The notes: generated from the sequence alone by a model not told the origin. DNA of 17,880 nt from QHWK01 sp035315685 (GCA_035315685.1 DATFXR010000016.1:1-17880); one strand, 5' to 3'. Shown: positions 1 through 8,112, numbered from the stretch's first letter. Numbers and translations: made by a program.

Positions 1-1
1 T

Positions 2-1165
2 GTCGATCTGACGGGAAAGACCGTCATGCCGGCGATGGTCGACATCCACAGCCACCTCGGCTTCCTCAAGCAGAGCGACGGCTCGATGGCGAAGGCGAAC
101 TTCAACCGCGAGAACATCCTCGATCACCTGAATCGCTACGCGTATCACGGATTCGCCGCGGTCATCAGCTCCGGCACCGACATGGGTGAGCTGCCGTACC
201 AGCTGCGCGAGGAGGTGCACCCCGACGCGTCGTTGTTCCGGACCGTCGGCCGGGGATTGGCGTGGCCGGGATCGGGACCGTTCGATCCGGCCAGGAACGA
301 CGTGCCGTATTCGGTGACAACAGAGGCGGAGGCGAGGGCCGCGGTGCGGGATCTCGCGCCGCATCACCCGGACTTCGTCAAGATCTGGGTCGACGATCGG
401 AATGGACGGCAGAAGAAGCTGACGCCGCCGTTGTTCACGGCCGCGGCCGACGAGGCGCACAAGCTGAACCTGCGCCCGATCGCGCACGTGTTCGATCTCG
501 AGGACGCGAAAGGTCTGATCCGAGCGGGAGTCGTCGGCTTCATGCACCTGGTGCGCGACCAGGACATCGACGATGAGATGATCGCGCTCCTGAAGCAGCA
601 TCCCGGCGTGTTCTTCGGCCCGAACATCGGGATCACGTCGCGCGGTCTCGAAGCCGGCCGGCCGGAATGGCTCGACGCGCCATTGCTGCACGAGACCATT
701 CCTCCGGCGCAGATCCAGAAACTCGAGCAGGCGTTCACCAACCGGAAGCCCGATGTGCTCGCCCGCACGCGGGAAGACTGGGAGCGCGCGAAGCGCAACA
801 TCGCGAAGCTGCGCGCGAACGGCGTGACGCTGGCACTTGGCAGCGACTCAGCGGGAGATCCATCGCGGACGCTCGGCTGGCACGCCATCTGGGAGGTGGA
901 GAGCCTCGCGGCGGCCGGCATCCCGCCGCTGGAGGTGATCACGATGTCGACCAAGACCGCGGCCGAAATCCTCCGCCTCGATCGGCTCGGCACGGTCGCC
1001 ACCGGCAAGAGCGCCGACTTCATCGTTCTCGACGCGAACCCGCTCGACAACATGGCGAATATCCGCGAGATCTCGGCTGTCTATCTGCGGGGCCAGGCAG
1101 TCAATCGCGCCGCGATGCGCGCGAAGTGGAAAGCCGAGTGGACGAAAGAGTCCTCGTCGAAATAG
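2..1165 (+). CDS. Metal-dependent amidohydrolase, 5' end cut off by the window
   Basis: This is a member of the amidohydrolase superfamily (imidazolonepropionase/prolidase-like branch), which hydrolyses amide or related bonds using one or two metal ions. The reading frame is open from the left edge: VDLTGKTVMPAMVDIHSH precedes and includes the first metal site, so the true start lies upstream and the ATG at 26 is internal. Visible family marks are the HxH site (DIHSH), a possible carboxylated lysine in FVKIWVDD, later histidines in IAHVFD and FMHLVRD, and the catalytic aspartate in LGSDSAG. The C-terminus shows the usual return to the small beta-sandwich (GKSADFIVLDANPLDN). It ends 12 bp from the convergent quinoprotein gene. 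The substrate cannot be told from sequence, and a signal peptide, if present, lies outside the window. Family call is firm; specificity is unknown. Confidence 0.88.
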   Translation, partial: VDLTGKTVMPAMVDIHSHLGFLKQSDGSMAKANFNRENILDHLNRYAYHGFAAVISSGTDMGELPYQLREEVHPDASLFRTVGRGLAWPGSGPFDPARNDVPYSVTTEAEARAAVRDLAPHHPDFVKIWVDDRNGRQKKLTPPLFTAAADEAHKLNLRPIAHVFDLEDAKGLIRAGVVGFMHLVRDQDIDDEMIALLKQHPGVFFGPNIGITSRGLEAGRPEWLDAPLLHETIPPAQIQKLEQAFTNRKPDVLARTREDWERAKRNIAKLRANGVTLALGSDSAGDPSRTLGWHAIWEVESLAAAGIPPLEVITMSTKTAAEILRLDRLGTVATGKSADFIVLDANPLDNMANIREISAVYLRGQAVNRAAMRAKWKAEWTKESSSK

Positions 1166-1177
1166 TGGAGCGCCGGC

Positions 1178-3244
1178 TCATCGCGCCAGGGTGAAGACCA
1201 CGACTGTCGGCGCGCCGACGCCTTTGCCGCTGCCGGCGTCGAGATCGAGCCGCGGTGTCTCGATCCAGAAGTTCGACGGACTGCCTGACGCCGCGGCGAC
1301 GTACTGTCGTCCACCGACGGCGTAGGTGACGACGCCGCCGCCCATCGGACCGCCGGTGTTGAAGCGGTACAACACGTCGCCGCTCTTCGCGTCGAGCGCG
1401 AGGAAATCTCCGGTCAGCTCGCCGGTGAACAGCACGTCACCGGCGGTCGTCGTCACCGCAGCGACCATCGGCCGCGTCGATCGGTACTTCCAGCGCACTG
1501 CGCCTGTCGACGCATCGACTGCCGTGATCCACCCCTGGGCTTTCGACGGCGGATCGAGATCGACCGTCCCGCCCATGTACAGCTTGCCGGGAATGTTGCG
1601 CACCTGTTCGAACGACGCGAAGGTCGCGCACCAGTCGACTGCCGGCACGTAGAGGAGGTTGGTGCGCGGATTGAACGCCGGCCCGTTCCACTCTACGCCG
1701 CCGAGGACGCCCGGACACGCGCGAATCGGCGACAGCCCGACCGGCACATCGGCGTTCTCGCGCGTCGTCACCGCCGTCGCGAACACGATGCTGCGGGTGT
1801 CGCGATCGATCGCGCGCAGCATGCCGTCCTTGCCCGCGGTCGCGAGCAGCCGCTTCTGCGCGCCGTTGATCGTCACCGTGTAAATCGGCGTCGCGTGGGT
1901 CACGTCCCAGTCGTGCGAGTCGTTGGGCACGAGCTGGCGATGCCACAGCAGCCTGCCGCTCCTGACGTCGAGCGCGATCACCGAGTTCGTGTAGAGGTTG
2001 TCTCCCTGCCGCAGGTGCACCGGCAGATCCGGCGCCGGATTCGTGACGCCGACGTGCAGCTCGCCGCGTTCGGCGTCGAGTGAGAAGGCGGCCCAGACCG
2101 CGCCGCCGCCGACCGGAATCTGTGCCGGGCTCTTCCAGGTGTCGTATCCCGCCTCTCCCGGTTTCGGCACGGTATTGAAGCGCCATACCGGCGAGCCGTC
2201 GCTCGCGCGGAACGCGCCGACCCATCCCTGCACGTTGTTCTCGCTGCCGGCGGGGCCGACGAGCACGAGATCTCCGAAGATCGTCGGCGACATCGTGAAC
2301 GTTTCGCCGTCCTCGAGCTTCGAGACGTGGCGCGCCCAGAGCAGCTGACCTTTGTCCGCGCTGACCGCGAGCAGGTACCCGTCGGGCGTCGTGCGGACGA
2401 CTCGTCCGTCTTTGATCGCGACACCGCGATTGCGCTGCCATCCTTCACCGCCCTTCACCTGCCAGGCGTAGCGCCAGCGCTCGCGGCACGACGCGGCGTC
2501 GATCGCGATCGTCGACGTGCGGGTCGTGAGAAACATCGTGCCGTTGTGCACGATCGGATTGGTCTGGAAGTTGTCGAGCTCGCCGACCTGGAAGATGCAC
2601 GCGGGCACGAGCCGCGACGCGTTGGCCACTGTGATTTGATCGAGCGGCGAGAATCGCGAACCGCTGTAGTCGTGGTTGTGCACGAGCCAATCCGACGAGG
2701 CCGCCGCGGCGTTGAGCGCCGTCTGATCGGGTCCGCCCGGGGCCGGCGCAGCAGACGCCGCGCCCGGGATGAACTCCGGCGCATCGACGCGCGCCGATGT
2801 CGCGGCCGGCGCGAGCTCGAGATGCAGTTCGCGCAATGCCGCGGTCGACATCGTCAGCGGCGACGCGCCGGACGGATAGCCGTTCGCGCTGAGGATGTAC
2901 GCGAACACGTCGAGGCGCTCGTCCGCGGTCAACGCGTTCGATTGCCGCGGCGGCATCGTCGTGCGCATGACGAAGAAGAGATCGTCCAGGGTGACGCGCG
3001 GGTCACGCCAGCTGCGCGCGAACGCGGGACCGGTGAGCGGCGGCGCCGTGCCGCCGGTCAACGCGCGTCCGTGGCAGCTCGCACACGTGCGCAGGTACGC
3101 TTGCTCGCCGCTCTTCACCTGCGCGTCGGTGAACAATGCCGGCCGTGTGGTCGGAGCGCCCGATCGATTCTGAGCCGCGTGGACCGATGCGATGAGGACG
3201 ACCGTGCCGAGGACGCCGAGTCCAGGGACAGGATTCCGGCGCAT
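1178..3244 (-). CDS. Secreted cytochrome c / PQQ-dependent dehydrogenase-like quinohemoprotein
   Basis: This is a predicted periplasmic dehydrogenase of 688 residues that would oxidise an alcohol or sugar using PQQ and pass electrons to its own heme c. I chose the ATG at 3244 because GGAGG lies 6 bp upstream and a signal peptide follows (hydrophobic VLGTVVLIASVHAAQ). A longer in-frame start at 3334 would add 30 residues without signal character. A cytochrome c domain at about residues 38-125 has heme motif CASCH (C54, C57, H58) and probable axial Met97 (TTMPPR). The eight-bladed quinoprotein domain runs from about 185 to the end. It shows RFSPLDQI, a GSENNVQG loop holding the probable calcium ligand Glu335, TNPAPD (Asn401), DNLYTNS, and HDWD with the likely catalytic Asp446. 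No adjacent Cys-Cys pair was seen. In classical type II enzymes the heme domain is C-terminal; here it is N-terminal. The substrate is unknown. Confidence 0.85.
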   Translation of the reverse strand: MRRNPVPGLGVLGTVVLIASVHAAQNRSGAPTTRPALFTDAQVKSGEQAYLRTCASCHGRALTGGTAPPLTGPAFARSWRDPRVTLDDLFFVMRTTMPPRQSNALTADERLDVFAYILSANGYPSGASPLTMSTAALRELHLELAPAATSARVDAPEFIPGAASAAPAPGGPDQTALNAAAASSDWLVHNHDYSGSRFSPLDQITVANASRLVPACIFQVGELDNFQTNPIVHNGTMFLTTRTSTIAIDAASCRERWRYAWQVKGGEGWQRNRGVAIKDGRVVRTTPDGYLLAVSADKGQLLWARHVSKLEDGETFTMSPTIFGDLVLVGPAGSENNVQGWVGAFRASDGSPVWRFNTVPKPGEAGYDTWKSPAQIPVGGGAVWAAFSLDAERGELHVGVTNPAPDLPVHLRQGDNLYTNSVIALDVRSGRLLWHRQLVPNDSHDWDVTHATPIYTVTINGAQKRLLATAGKDGMLRAIDRDTRSIVFATAVTTRENADVPVGLSPIRACPGVLGGVEWNGPAFNPRTNLLYVPAVDWCATFASFEQVRNIPGKLYMGGTVDLDPPSKAQGWITAVDASTGAVRWKYRSTRPMVAAVTTTAGDVLFTGELTGDFLALDAKSGDVLYRFNTGGPMGGGVVTYAVGGRQYVAAASGSPSNFWIETPRLDLDAGSGKGVGAPTVVVFTLAR

Positions 3245-3369
3245 ATGCGGCCTCCGTGCTGTCGATGTGAACGAGCCGCGCCATCCTAACCGATTTCGCT
3301 GGACTTGCCGAACGATGCTGCGGACGCGGTGCAACAGCCGGTTTCCGACCGACGGCGATCCGTGCGCCC

Positions 3370-3598
3370 TCGTCGATTGCGTACGACATCAGCTTCGATC
3401 GATCGTAGCGATCCTCGTGCACGAACTCGTACAGCTTGCGCCGATGGCTGCCGCTGAGCGGCTGCTTCGGGTAGCCGACCGGGATGATCGTGTGGACGTG
3501 AGGACCGCCAGCACGTCGATGACCGCCTTGAACGGCTCCTGGATGTGAATCGCGGCCCACTGCGAGGCGAGGCCGAGCGACGCTTCACCGGGGGGCCG
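3370..3598 (-). pseudogene. Nitroreductase-family C-terminal remnant, frameshifted
   Basis: The minus strand encodes the last third of a nitroreductase (FMN flavoprotein) in two frames. From about 3589 one frame reads GEASLGLASQWAAIHIQEPF. Around 3503 the match passes to another frame reading PHVHTIIPVGYPKQPL and then RRKLYEFVHEDRYDR. GLGxQW, the IIPVGYP strand and the E-F-V-H-x-D-R tail are typical of the family's C-terminus. An in-frame TGA lies just upstream of the first segment and no N-terminal half is present. It is therefore a decayed 3' end, not a functional gene. The exact right and left limits are uncertain. Family recognition is from memory of the consensus. Confidence 0.6.
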
Positions 3599-3643
3599 TC
3601 ACTAGCACTCGATTTCGTCGTCTGAGGGAAGCATTCCTGGACT

Positions 3644-3875
3644 TCATTCGATGTGCCTTGCGACCAGGCCGACGGCAACCGCCCCCTCTGTCTGTCGTTT
3701 GTCGGCACTCACGAATGGTCAGGCCCGGTAGCGATACGCGAACAGCGAACAGTTGCGCTGAAGCGACGTGAATAGCATCAAGAGCCCGAATGGCGTGAAC
3801 CTCGTTCCGCACCACAGGCAGTACGCTACCATCCGGCTGGGCCGCTCGCGGCCGGATCGGCGCGGCCGGACCAAT
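3644..3875 (-). pseudogene. VapC-like PIN-domain toxin C-terminal remnant, frameshifted
   Basis: The minus strand reads AIRALDAIHVASAQLFAVR in one frame (about 3795-3740). After a single-base slip near 3722 it reads FVSADKRQTEGAVAVGLVAR and stops at TGA 3646-3644. The first piece matches the conserved R-A-x-D-A-I-H helix of VapC-type PIN ribonucleases. The second matches the F-V-S-A-D-x-R-Q strand that follows it. Joining the two needs one extra base removed. Upstream the frame meets a TAA near 3880 and the N-terminal catalytic half is missing, as is any antitoxin gene. It looks like the tail of a dead toxin gene lying beside the dead nitroreductase tail. Confidence 0.6.
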
Positions 3876-3980
3876 TTAGCCGCATTCGCTGTGGGGCTGT
3901 CCCTGGTGGACGGACCTACAGCAGCAGCGCCGTCTCTAGCGGATTCTGCAGCAGGTCACCGAAACGCCGGGAGCACGAGG

Positions 3981-4649
3981 ATGATGAGAGCATTGAAGAT
4001 TGGCTTGCTGGTGGTCGGCGCCATCGTGGTCGGGACACTCTTGACGCTGCGCGTGACCGGACTGGAGCCCGCATACGTCGATCCCACTAGTGAAGAGTTC
4101 GCCAAAAGCGGCCGGACTACCAGACCGGGATTGTGGCTGACCGGGGAGGTCGTCCATGAGCCCGTGACAAATTGGGACTGGGTGAACAAGGTCAATGACC
4201 CAATCCGCAAGAACACGATCATGCTCGAGACTCGTACCTTGTACGGCATCCCCCACTCAGTGACGATCAACATCATCGGACGTGGCGACAAACTCTACGT
4301 GCAGGGAAGCGAACGAGATTTCAGATTGCAGAAGACCTTCCCGCATTCCAAGGCGTGGTGGGCCAACGTCGAGCGCGATCCGCGCGTGCGCATGAAGATC
4401 GGCGGAAAGATCTATGAAATGACGCTCGTATTGATCCACGACCGTGCCGAGGTTGCACAATTGCAAAGAGGAAGAGACCCCGTCACGAAAGAGATTGGTG
4501 CCGACGGGAAAGAACACGTCACACAGGTGACGCACTGGTGGCGCGTTTACCAGCGAAACATTCCAGAATACGGGAACGGCTCGGCGGTCACGACATCCGA
4601 TAAGGCGATTTCACGAGAATGGCGCGCGGGTGGGCGAAGCCGCGGCTGA
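3981..4649 (+). CDS. Membrane-anchored PNPOx/split-barrel-like protein of unknown function
   Basis: This gene encodes 222 residues with one N-terminal membrane segment (about residues 5-27, IGLLVVGAIVVGTLLTL), so the rest probably faces the periplasm. The ATG at 3981 was chosen because GGGAG lies about 7 bp upstream and the hydrophobic segment begins at once; the longer in-frame start at 3768 runs back through the decayed toxin region. The soluble part begins with RPGLWLTGEV and contains ETRTLYGIPHSV, DKLYVQGSE, a W-x-N-V-x-R-D-P-x-V-R segment and GGKIYEMTLVL. This order resembles small flavin- or deazaflavin-binding split-barrel (PNPOx-like) proteins that occur as uncharacterised genes in Acidobacteriota and Proteobacteria. 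Cofactor binding is not proven by any motif I can name. It stands alone, convergent with the Vps62-like gene. The last 15 or so residues (AGGRSRG) look unstructured. Confidence 0.65.
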   Translation: MMRALKIGLLVVGAIVVGTLLTLRVTGLEPAYVDPTSEEFAKSGRTTRPGLWLTGEVVHEPVTNWDWVNKVNDPIRKNTIMLETRTLYGIPHSVTINIIGRGDKLYVQGSERDFRLQKTFPHSKAWWANVERDPRVRMKIGGKIYEMTLVLIHDRAEVAQLQRGRDPVTKEIGADGKEHVTQVTHWWRVYQRNIPEYGNGSAVTTSDKAISREWRAGGRSRG

Positions 4650-4825
4650 CCGCCCGGCCGAGCGCTATACGCGCGCGCCACTCGATCAGCCGCGACAGTG
4701 CGACGAGTAAGATCCGAGTCGCATCATCGGCACGACGTGCTTCACCTGGCGCGCCACGTACAACGCCCGCTGCTTCCTCCTGTTTGAGATCGATCCTGCG
4801 CTGTCTTCGCCGCCCTGGCGTTCAT
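4650..4825. other. Intergenic gap between convergent genes, no gene recognised
   Basis: This 176-bp stretch separates two convergent stops. The minus strand has a 66-codon open frame crossing it, but no family is recognisable and there is no ribosome binding site. A weak hairpin (CGCC/GGCG arms) lies just past the Vps62-like stop near 4812-4821, too short to call a terminator. Confidence 0.4.
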
Positions 4826-6757
4826 TCAATAGAAATGCACGCCGTCGTCCGAGGTCACAATGTTGATCTTCTGATCGTACGTCCACGCGACGTAGAGCAG
4901 GTTGTCCCAGACGGCGAGGGCCGGTGCTCCCGAAGCGCTACCGATAGAGACTGGTTGACCGGTGCTGAAGGTGCCGTCCACGGATGACCAGATTTGAACG
5001 GCGCCGCCGTCCAGCCACGCGAGGTAGAGAGAGCCCTGGAACACGACCGCTGCGGGTGTCGCACTGGTCGATTGATTGAGCGCGTGATTCGACACCGTGC
5101 CTGGATTGAACGTCCCCGACGCCGAGTACGCGACATTGAGCGTATTCCCGTTGGTGGCGTCGGTCCACACCAGAAAAAGTGCATTGTTGAACGCGACCAG
5201 GGCAGGACCAGTGTTGCTCATTCCGGCAACCGTCTGCGAACCGCCATCGTCGAACTGACCCGACGGCGACCACGAGATCGCGATGTAATTGTTATTGCTC
5301 TGGTCGGCCCACGCGACGTAGAGGTAGGCGTCGAGCTGACTCGGCTGCGTGAAGGTCGCGAGCGCGGGACTGAACTTGCTGGCGATGGCGAGCTTGTGCG
5401 TGATGCCGTTCTTCAGCGCGTTGTCGACCATCTGCATCGGAAGAAGATTGATCTTCGGCCCGCTCGATCCCGTTCCGGTCCATGCGACGTACACCAGGTC
5501 CTCCCCGGATCCCGGCGGCGAGAAGACCGTCAGCGCCAGGCTGTTGTTGGTGGTCTCCGACGGATTGTTGTTCTTGATTCCGCCAAACGCGCCGCTACTG
5601 GTGGGCCACACGTTCAGCTCCTGGTTTTCGCCGGTCCAGCCGACGAAGAGCCAGTCATCGGATGCCGCCAGCGCCGGGCCGAGCTTGGTGGTCTGTCCCG
5701 GCACGACGGTCTGTGGCAGCGTGCCGGGCCCGGCCGCCCACATCTTTTGTTGCAACGGCGTGTCGGCGCCGGTCTCGGTTCTCGGCAGCAGCTGGCCGAA
5801 GAAGCCCGTGAGGCTGCTCATATTATCAGTCACGAATGTTGCCCAGCCGGCCGGCAACCCGGCTGCTGCAACGGCGTTCGTCAACCCGGAGGCGACATTC
5901 TGCTGATATGTCGGTCCCCACTGACCGAGGAAGCCGTTCCAGGCCGGGCTATCGAAATCCTTGATCGTGTCATCCGCGATGATCACGAGGCCCTGGCTCG
6001 TATCCCACTGCTCTCCTCCATCCAGCGTCCACTCGAGCAGTGAAACCCCCATCTCGCCGATCCCGTACAGGCTCTCCATCTGGTCGAACTGCCCGGCGTC
6101 TGGAAAGCACGAATGGGTGTTGCGCGCCGAGTAGACGATCGGGACTCCGTTCGTCGTGGTGTTGAACTCACCCGGCATGCACCAGATCCCGCTGTTATGC
6201 TGACCGTAGAAGACACCGACGATCCTGCCCGTCGGGCTGATGCGAATGGTGAGCGTCTTCCAGTCGCCCTGGTGCTCGCCGACGCCCTGATACGTCGGCT
6301 GCGACCGCGGCTCCGTGCTCACGGGAACGATCCAGTCCCCGTGCAGATCGAACAGTGGGCCCTCACCGAAGGGGACGGTCGGTCCCTTCAACCGCAGCGT
6401 GGAACGGCCGCGCACCGCGTAATAGAACCAGTACTGAAGATCGTAGGTCGCGTTCGACCCGCTCTGGCCGGGCGTTGGCATCACGTGAACGTAGGCGACG
6501 GCGCCTGGCAGATTGCCGCTGCGGACGGGTGAACTCGCGGTGGGATCCGGGATCTGCAGGTAGCCCGACTGTTTGTTCAATTGGTCTTCGCTGATCGGCG
6601 GCTGATCGGTCGTGCCGTTCGACGCGAAGTCCACGTTGTCGAGATACCAATCGACGGCGCACGGGTCGTACACCGGGTCACCGTTCGCCGCGTAGGGAAA
6701 CAGATTGATCAGGGGCGCGTATTGTCGTGCAAACTGTTCGAGCTCGGTGGACGTCAT
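4826..6757 (-). CDS. Vps62/DUF946-like protein with six C-terminal beta-propeller-type repeats
   Basis: This gene encodes 643 residues. The ATG at 6757 has GGAGG 6 bp upstream; the open frame continues to 7681 but only as a shadow of the regulator gene. No signal peptide is seen. Residues 1 to about 340 resemble the bacterial Vps62-related (DUF946) domain: YAPLINLFPYA and VDWYLDNVDF near the start, HQGDW at 162-166, YGQHNSG with His187, and VYSARNTHSCFP at about 208-219. Residues 358-643 hold six imperfect repeats of 34-57 residues, each with a PALAxF-type strand, a hydrophobic strand ending in AW or VW (LYVAW, LFLVW, LYLAW), and a strand leading to SxDGxF. The last stops at the C-terminus, suggesting a sialidase-like propeller. 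The role is unknown; binding of glycans or surfaces is only a guess. It is divergent from the two-component regulator, 150 bp away. Confidence 0.75.
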   Translation of the reverse strand: MTSTELEQFARQYAPLINLFPYAANGDPVYDPCAVDWYLDNVDFASNGTTDQPPISEDQLNKQSGYLQIPDPTASSPVRSGNLPGAVAYVHVMPTPGQSGSNATYDLQYWFYYAVRGRSTLRLKGPTVPFGEGPLFDLHGDWIVPVSTEPRSQPTYQGVGEHQGDWKTLTIRISPTGRIVGVFYGQHNSGIWCMPGEFNTTTNGVPIVYSARNTHSCFPDAGQFDQMESLYGIGEMGVSLLEWTLDGGEQWDTSQGLVIIADDTIKDFDSPAWNGFLGQWGPTYQQNVASGLTNAVAAAGLPAGWATFVTDNMSSLTGFFGQLLPRTETGADTPLQQKMWAAGPGTLPQTVVPGQTTKLGPALAASDDWLFVGWTGENQELNVWPTSSGAFGGIKNNNPSETTNNSLALTVFSPPGSGEDLVYVAWTGTGSSGPKINLLPMQMVDNALKNGITHKLAIASKFSPALATFTQPSQLDAYLYVAWADQSNNNYIAISWSPSGQFDDGGSQTVAGMSNTGPALVAFNNALFLVWTDATNGNTLNVAYSASGTFNPGTVSNHALNQSTSATPAAVVFQGSLYLAWLDGGAVQIWSSVDGTFSTGQPVSIGSASGAPALAVWDNLLYVAWTYDQKINIVTSDDGVHFY

Positions 6758-6907
6758 ATTGGCCTCCGTGCGGGTTTTCAGCTGTTTTTCGAGTCGTCGA
6801 CTGCCGGTTCGGCGCTTCACGGCATGTCGCCCACTGTGCGCGCCAGCGGCGTAAAATGTCGTTCTCGGACAGCAAAGAGTTACAGCCCGCTTTGCAAGGG
6901 GCCTTCG
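6758..6907. promoter_or_regulatory. Divergent promoter region between Vps62-like gene and response regulator
   Basis: This 150-bp region must carry promoters for both genes. It holds an 11-bp perfect inverted repeat, AGTCG-T-CGACT, at 6792-6802 and a TAAAAT hexamer at 6852-6857 that could serve as a -10 box for the plus-strand gene, 50 bp before its GTG. No convincing -35 partner was seen. Whether the palindrome is an operator is unknown. Confidence 0.35.
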
Positions 6908-7987
6908 GTGGACGCAGGCAAGACGAGGCCATCCGCACCGGTGTACGAGTTCGGTCCGTTCCGACTCGACAGCTTGCGCCGGACTCTCGAACGCGGAGCC
7001 GAGGCGTTGCCGGTTACGTCGAAAATGTTCGACATGCTGCTCGCGCTCGTCGAGAGCCGCGGGCTCACGCTCGGGAAAGACGAGTTGCTGCAGACGGTCT
7101 GGCCCGACGCGGTCGTCGAAGAAAAAAACCTCGCCGTCAACATCTCGGCGCTGAGAAAAATCCTGGGCGAGAATCCAGCCGAGCATCGCTACATCGTGAC
7201 GGTGCCGGGACAGGGGTATCGCTTCGTCGCGGCGGTGACGATTGCGAGCGACCAGGGCGAGGAGCCGCGCACGCCCGCGGCCGGACGTTCGTCTGGCGGG
7301 CCGACGCCGTCGGCGATCAGAGTGGTGATCGCCGACGACCACCCAATCTTGCTTCGCGGCCTGAGGCAAGCGGTGGAACTGGATCCATACCTGCTGGTCG
7401 TAGCCGAGGCCGATGGCGGCGCCAGCGCGATCCTTCAGATCGCCGCCAAGCGGCCGGACGTCGCCGTCGTCGACATCGACATGCCCGGGACCGACGGGTT
7501 GGAAGTGGTGCGAGAGCTGGCGCGGCGCGGTGTTCAGGTGCCGACCGTCTTCCTCACGATGCACGACCGCGAGGATCTGTTCAACGACGCGATGGACCTG
7601 GGCGTCAAGGGTTACGTGCTCAAGGACAGCCTCGTCGACGAGATCGTCGACGGCATCAGGACGGTGGCGGCGGGCCGCCACTACGTCAGCCCGTCTCTAT
7701 CGTCTTATCTCGTGAATCGCGGTGTCCGGACCGCATCGCTCCGGTGCAGAACGCCGGGCCCCGGAGACCTGACGCCGGTCGAACAGCGAATCCTGAGCAT
7801 GATTGCCGAGGACAAATCCAGCAAAGACATCGCCGACCAGCTGTGCATCCACTACCGGACAGTCGAGAATCATCGGACGACCATCTGCGCGAAGCTGGGC
7901 ATCCACGGCAGCAACGCTCTCCTGAGATATGCGTTGCAGCATCGCGACGACCTAGGGCGGCGCCCGGTGCGCACGCGCGCGCGCTGA
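6908..7987 (+). CDS. Response regulator with two DNA-binding domains: OmpR-type winged helix, receiver, LuxR helix-turn-helix
   Basis: This is a 359-residue transcription regulator. The GTG at 6908 was chosen because AAGGGG lies 6 bp upstream and the winged-helix domain begins within 15 codons; an in-frame ATG at 6824 has no Shine-Dalgarno. Residues 12-108 are a Trans_reg_C winged helix like those of CadC-type acidobacterial regulators (YEFGPFRLD, DELLQTVWPD, NISALRKILGE, VPGQGYRFVA). Residues 137-255 are a receiver with acidic pocket Asp143/Asp144, probable phosphoacceptor Asp189 (VVDIDMPG), the conserved Thr in VFLTMHD and Lys in GYVLKDS. Residues 287-345 are a GerE/LuxR helix-turn-helix (LTPVEQRIL, SSKDIADQL, YRTVENHR). 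All active-site residues look intact. The kinase gene follows on the same strand after 125 bp, so the two probably form a signalling pair. Having both DNA-binding types in one chain is unusual. Confidence 0.9.
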   Translation: MDAGKTRPSAPVYEFGPFRLDSLRRTLERGAEALPVTSKMFDMLLALVESRGLTLGKDELLQTVWPDAVVEEKNLAVNISALRKILGENPAEHRYIVTVPGQGYRFVAAVTIASDQGEEPRTPAAGRSSGGPTPSAIRVVIADDHPILLRGLRQAVELDPYLLVVAEADGGASAILQIAAKRPDVAVVDIDMPGTDGLEVVRELARRGVQVPTVFLTMHDREDLFNDAMDLGVKGYVLKDSLVDEIVDGIRTVAAGRHYVSPSLSSYLVNRGVRTASLRCRTPGPGDLTPVEQRILSMIAEDKSSKDIADQLCIHYRTVENHRTTICAKLGIHGSNALLRYALQHRDDLGRRPVRTRAR

Positions 7988-8052
7988 ATCAGTCGGTGGC
8001 TCGTATGGCGTTCCGTCCTATGTGGAAACACACCGGGTGAGTGTGGAGGCGC

Positions 8053-8097
8053 ATGAGCGAAGTTCGCAGCGGAAAAGCCAGCCCTCCCGGCAGGTGA
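8053..8097 (+). CDS. Possible 14-codon leader ORF before the kinase gene
   Basis: An ATG with GGAGG only 3 bp upstream opens a 14-codon frame (MSEVRSGKASPPGR) that ends with TGA at 8095-8097, 15 bp before the kinase ATG and in the same frame. It could couple translation to the kinase, whose own ribosome site is weak, or it may be chance. The Shine-Dalgarno spacing is short. Confidence 0.2.
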   Translation: MSEVRSGKASPPGR

Positions 8098-8112
8098 GCG
8101 GCACGCAGGCAC

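Noticed and set aside
2327..3289. 320-codon plus-strand open frame
   Set aside because: It is antisense to the quinoprotein, is arginine-rich, and has no recognisable domain.
3840..3853. GGCCG-CTCG-CGGCC hairpin as a terminator
   Set aside because: The stem is only 5 bp with no T-tract, in GC-rich DNA where such hairpins are common.
6758..7681. Upstream 308-codon extension of the Vps62-like open frame on the minus strand
   Set aside because: It lies antisense to the well-supported winged-helix/receiver gene, has low-complexity R/H/D-rich sequence, and a clear GGAGG-ATG start exists at 6757.
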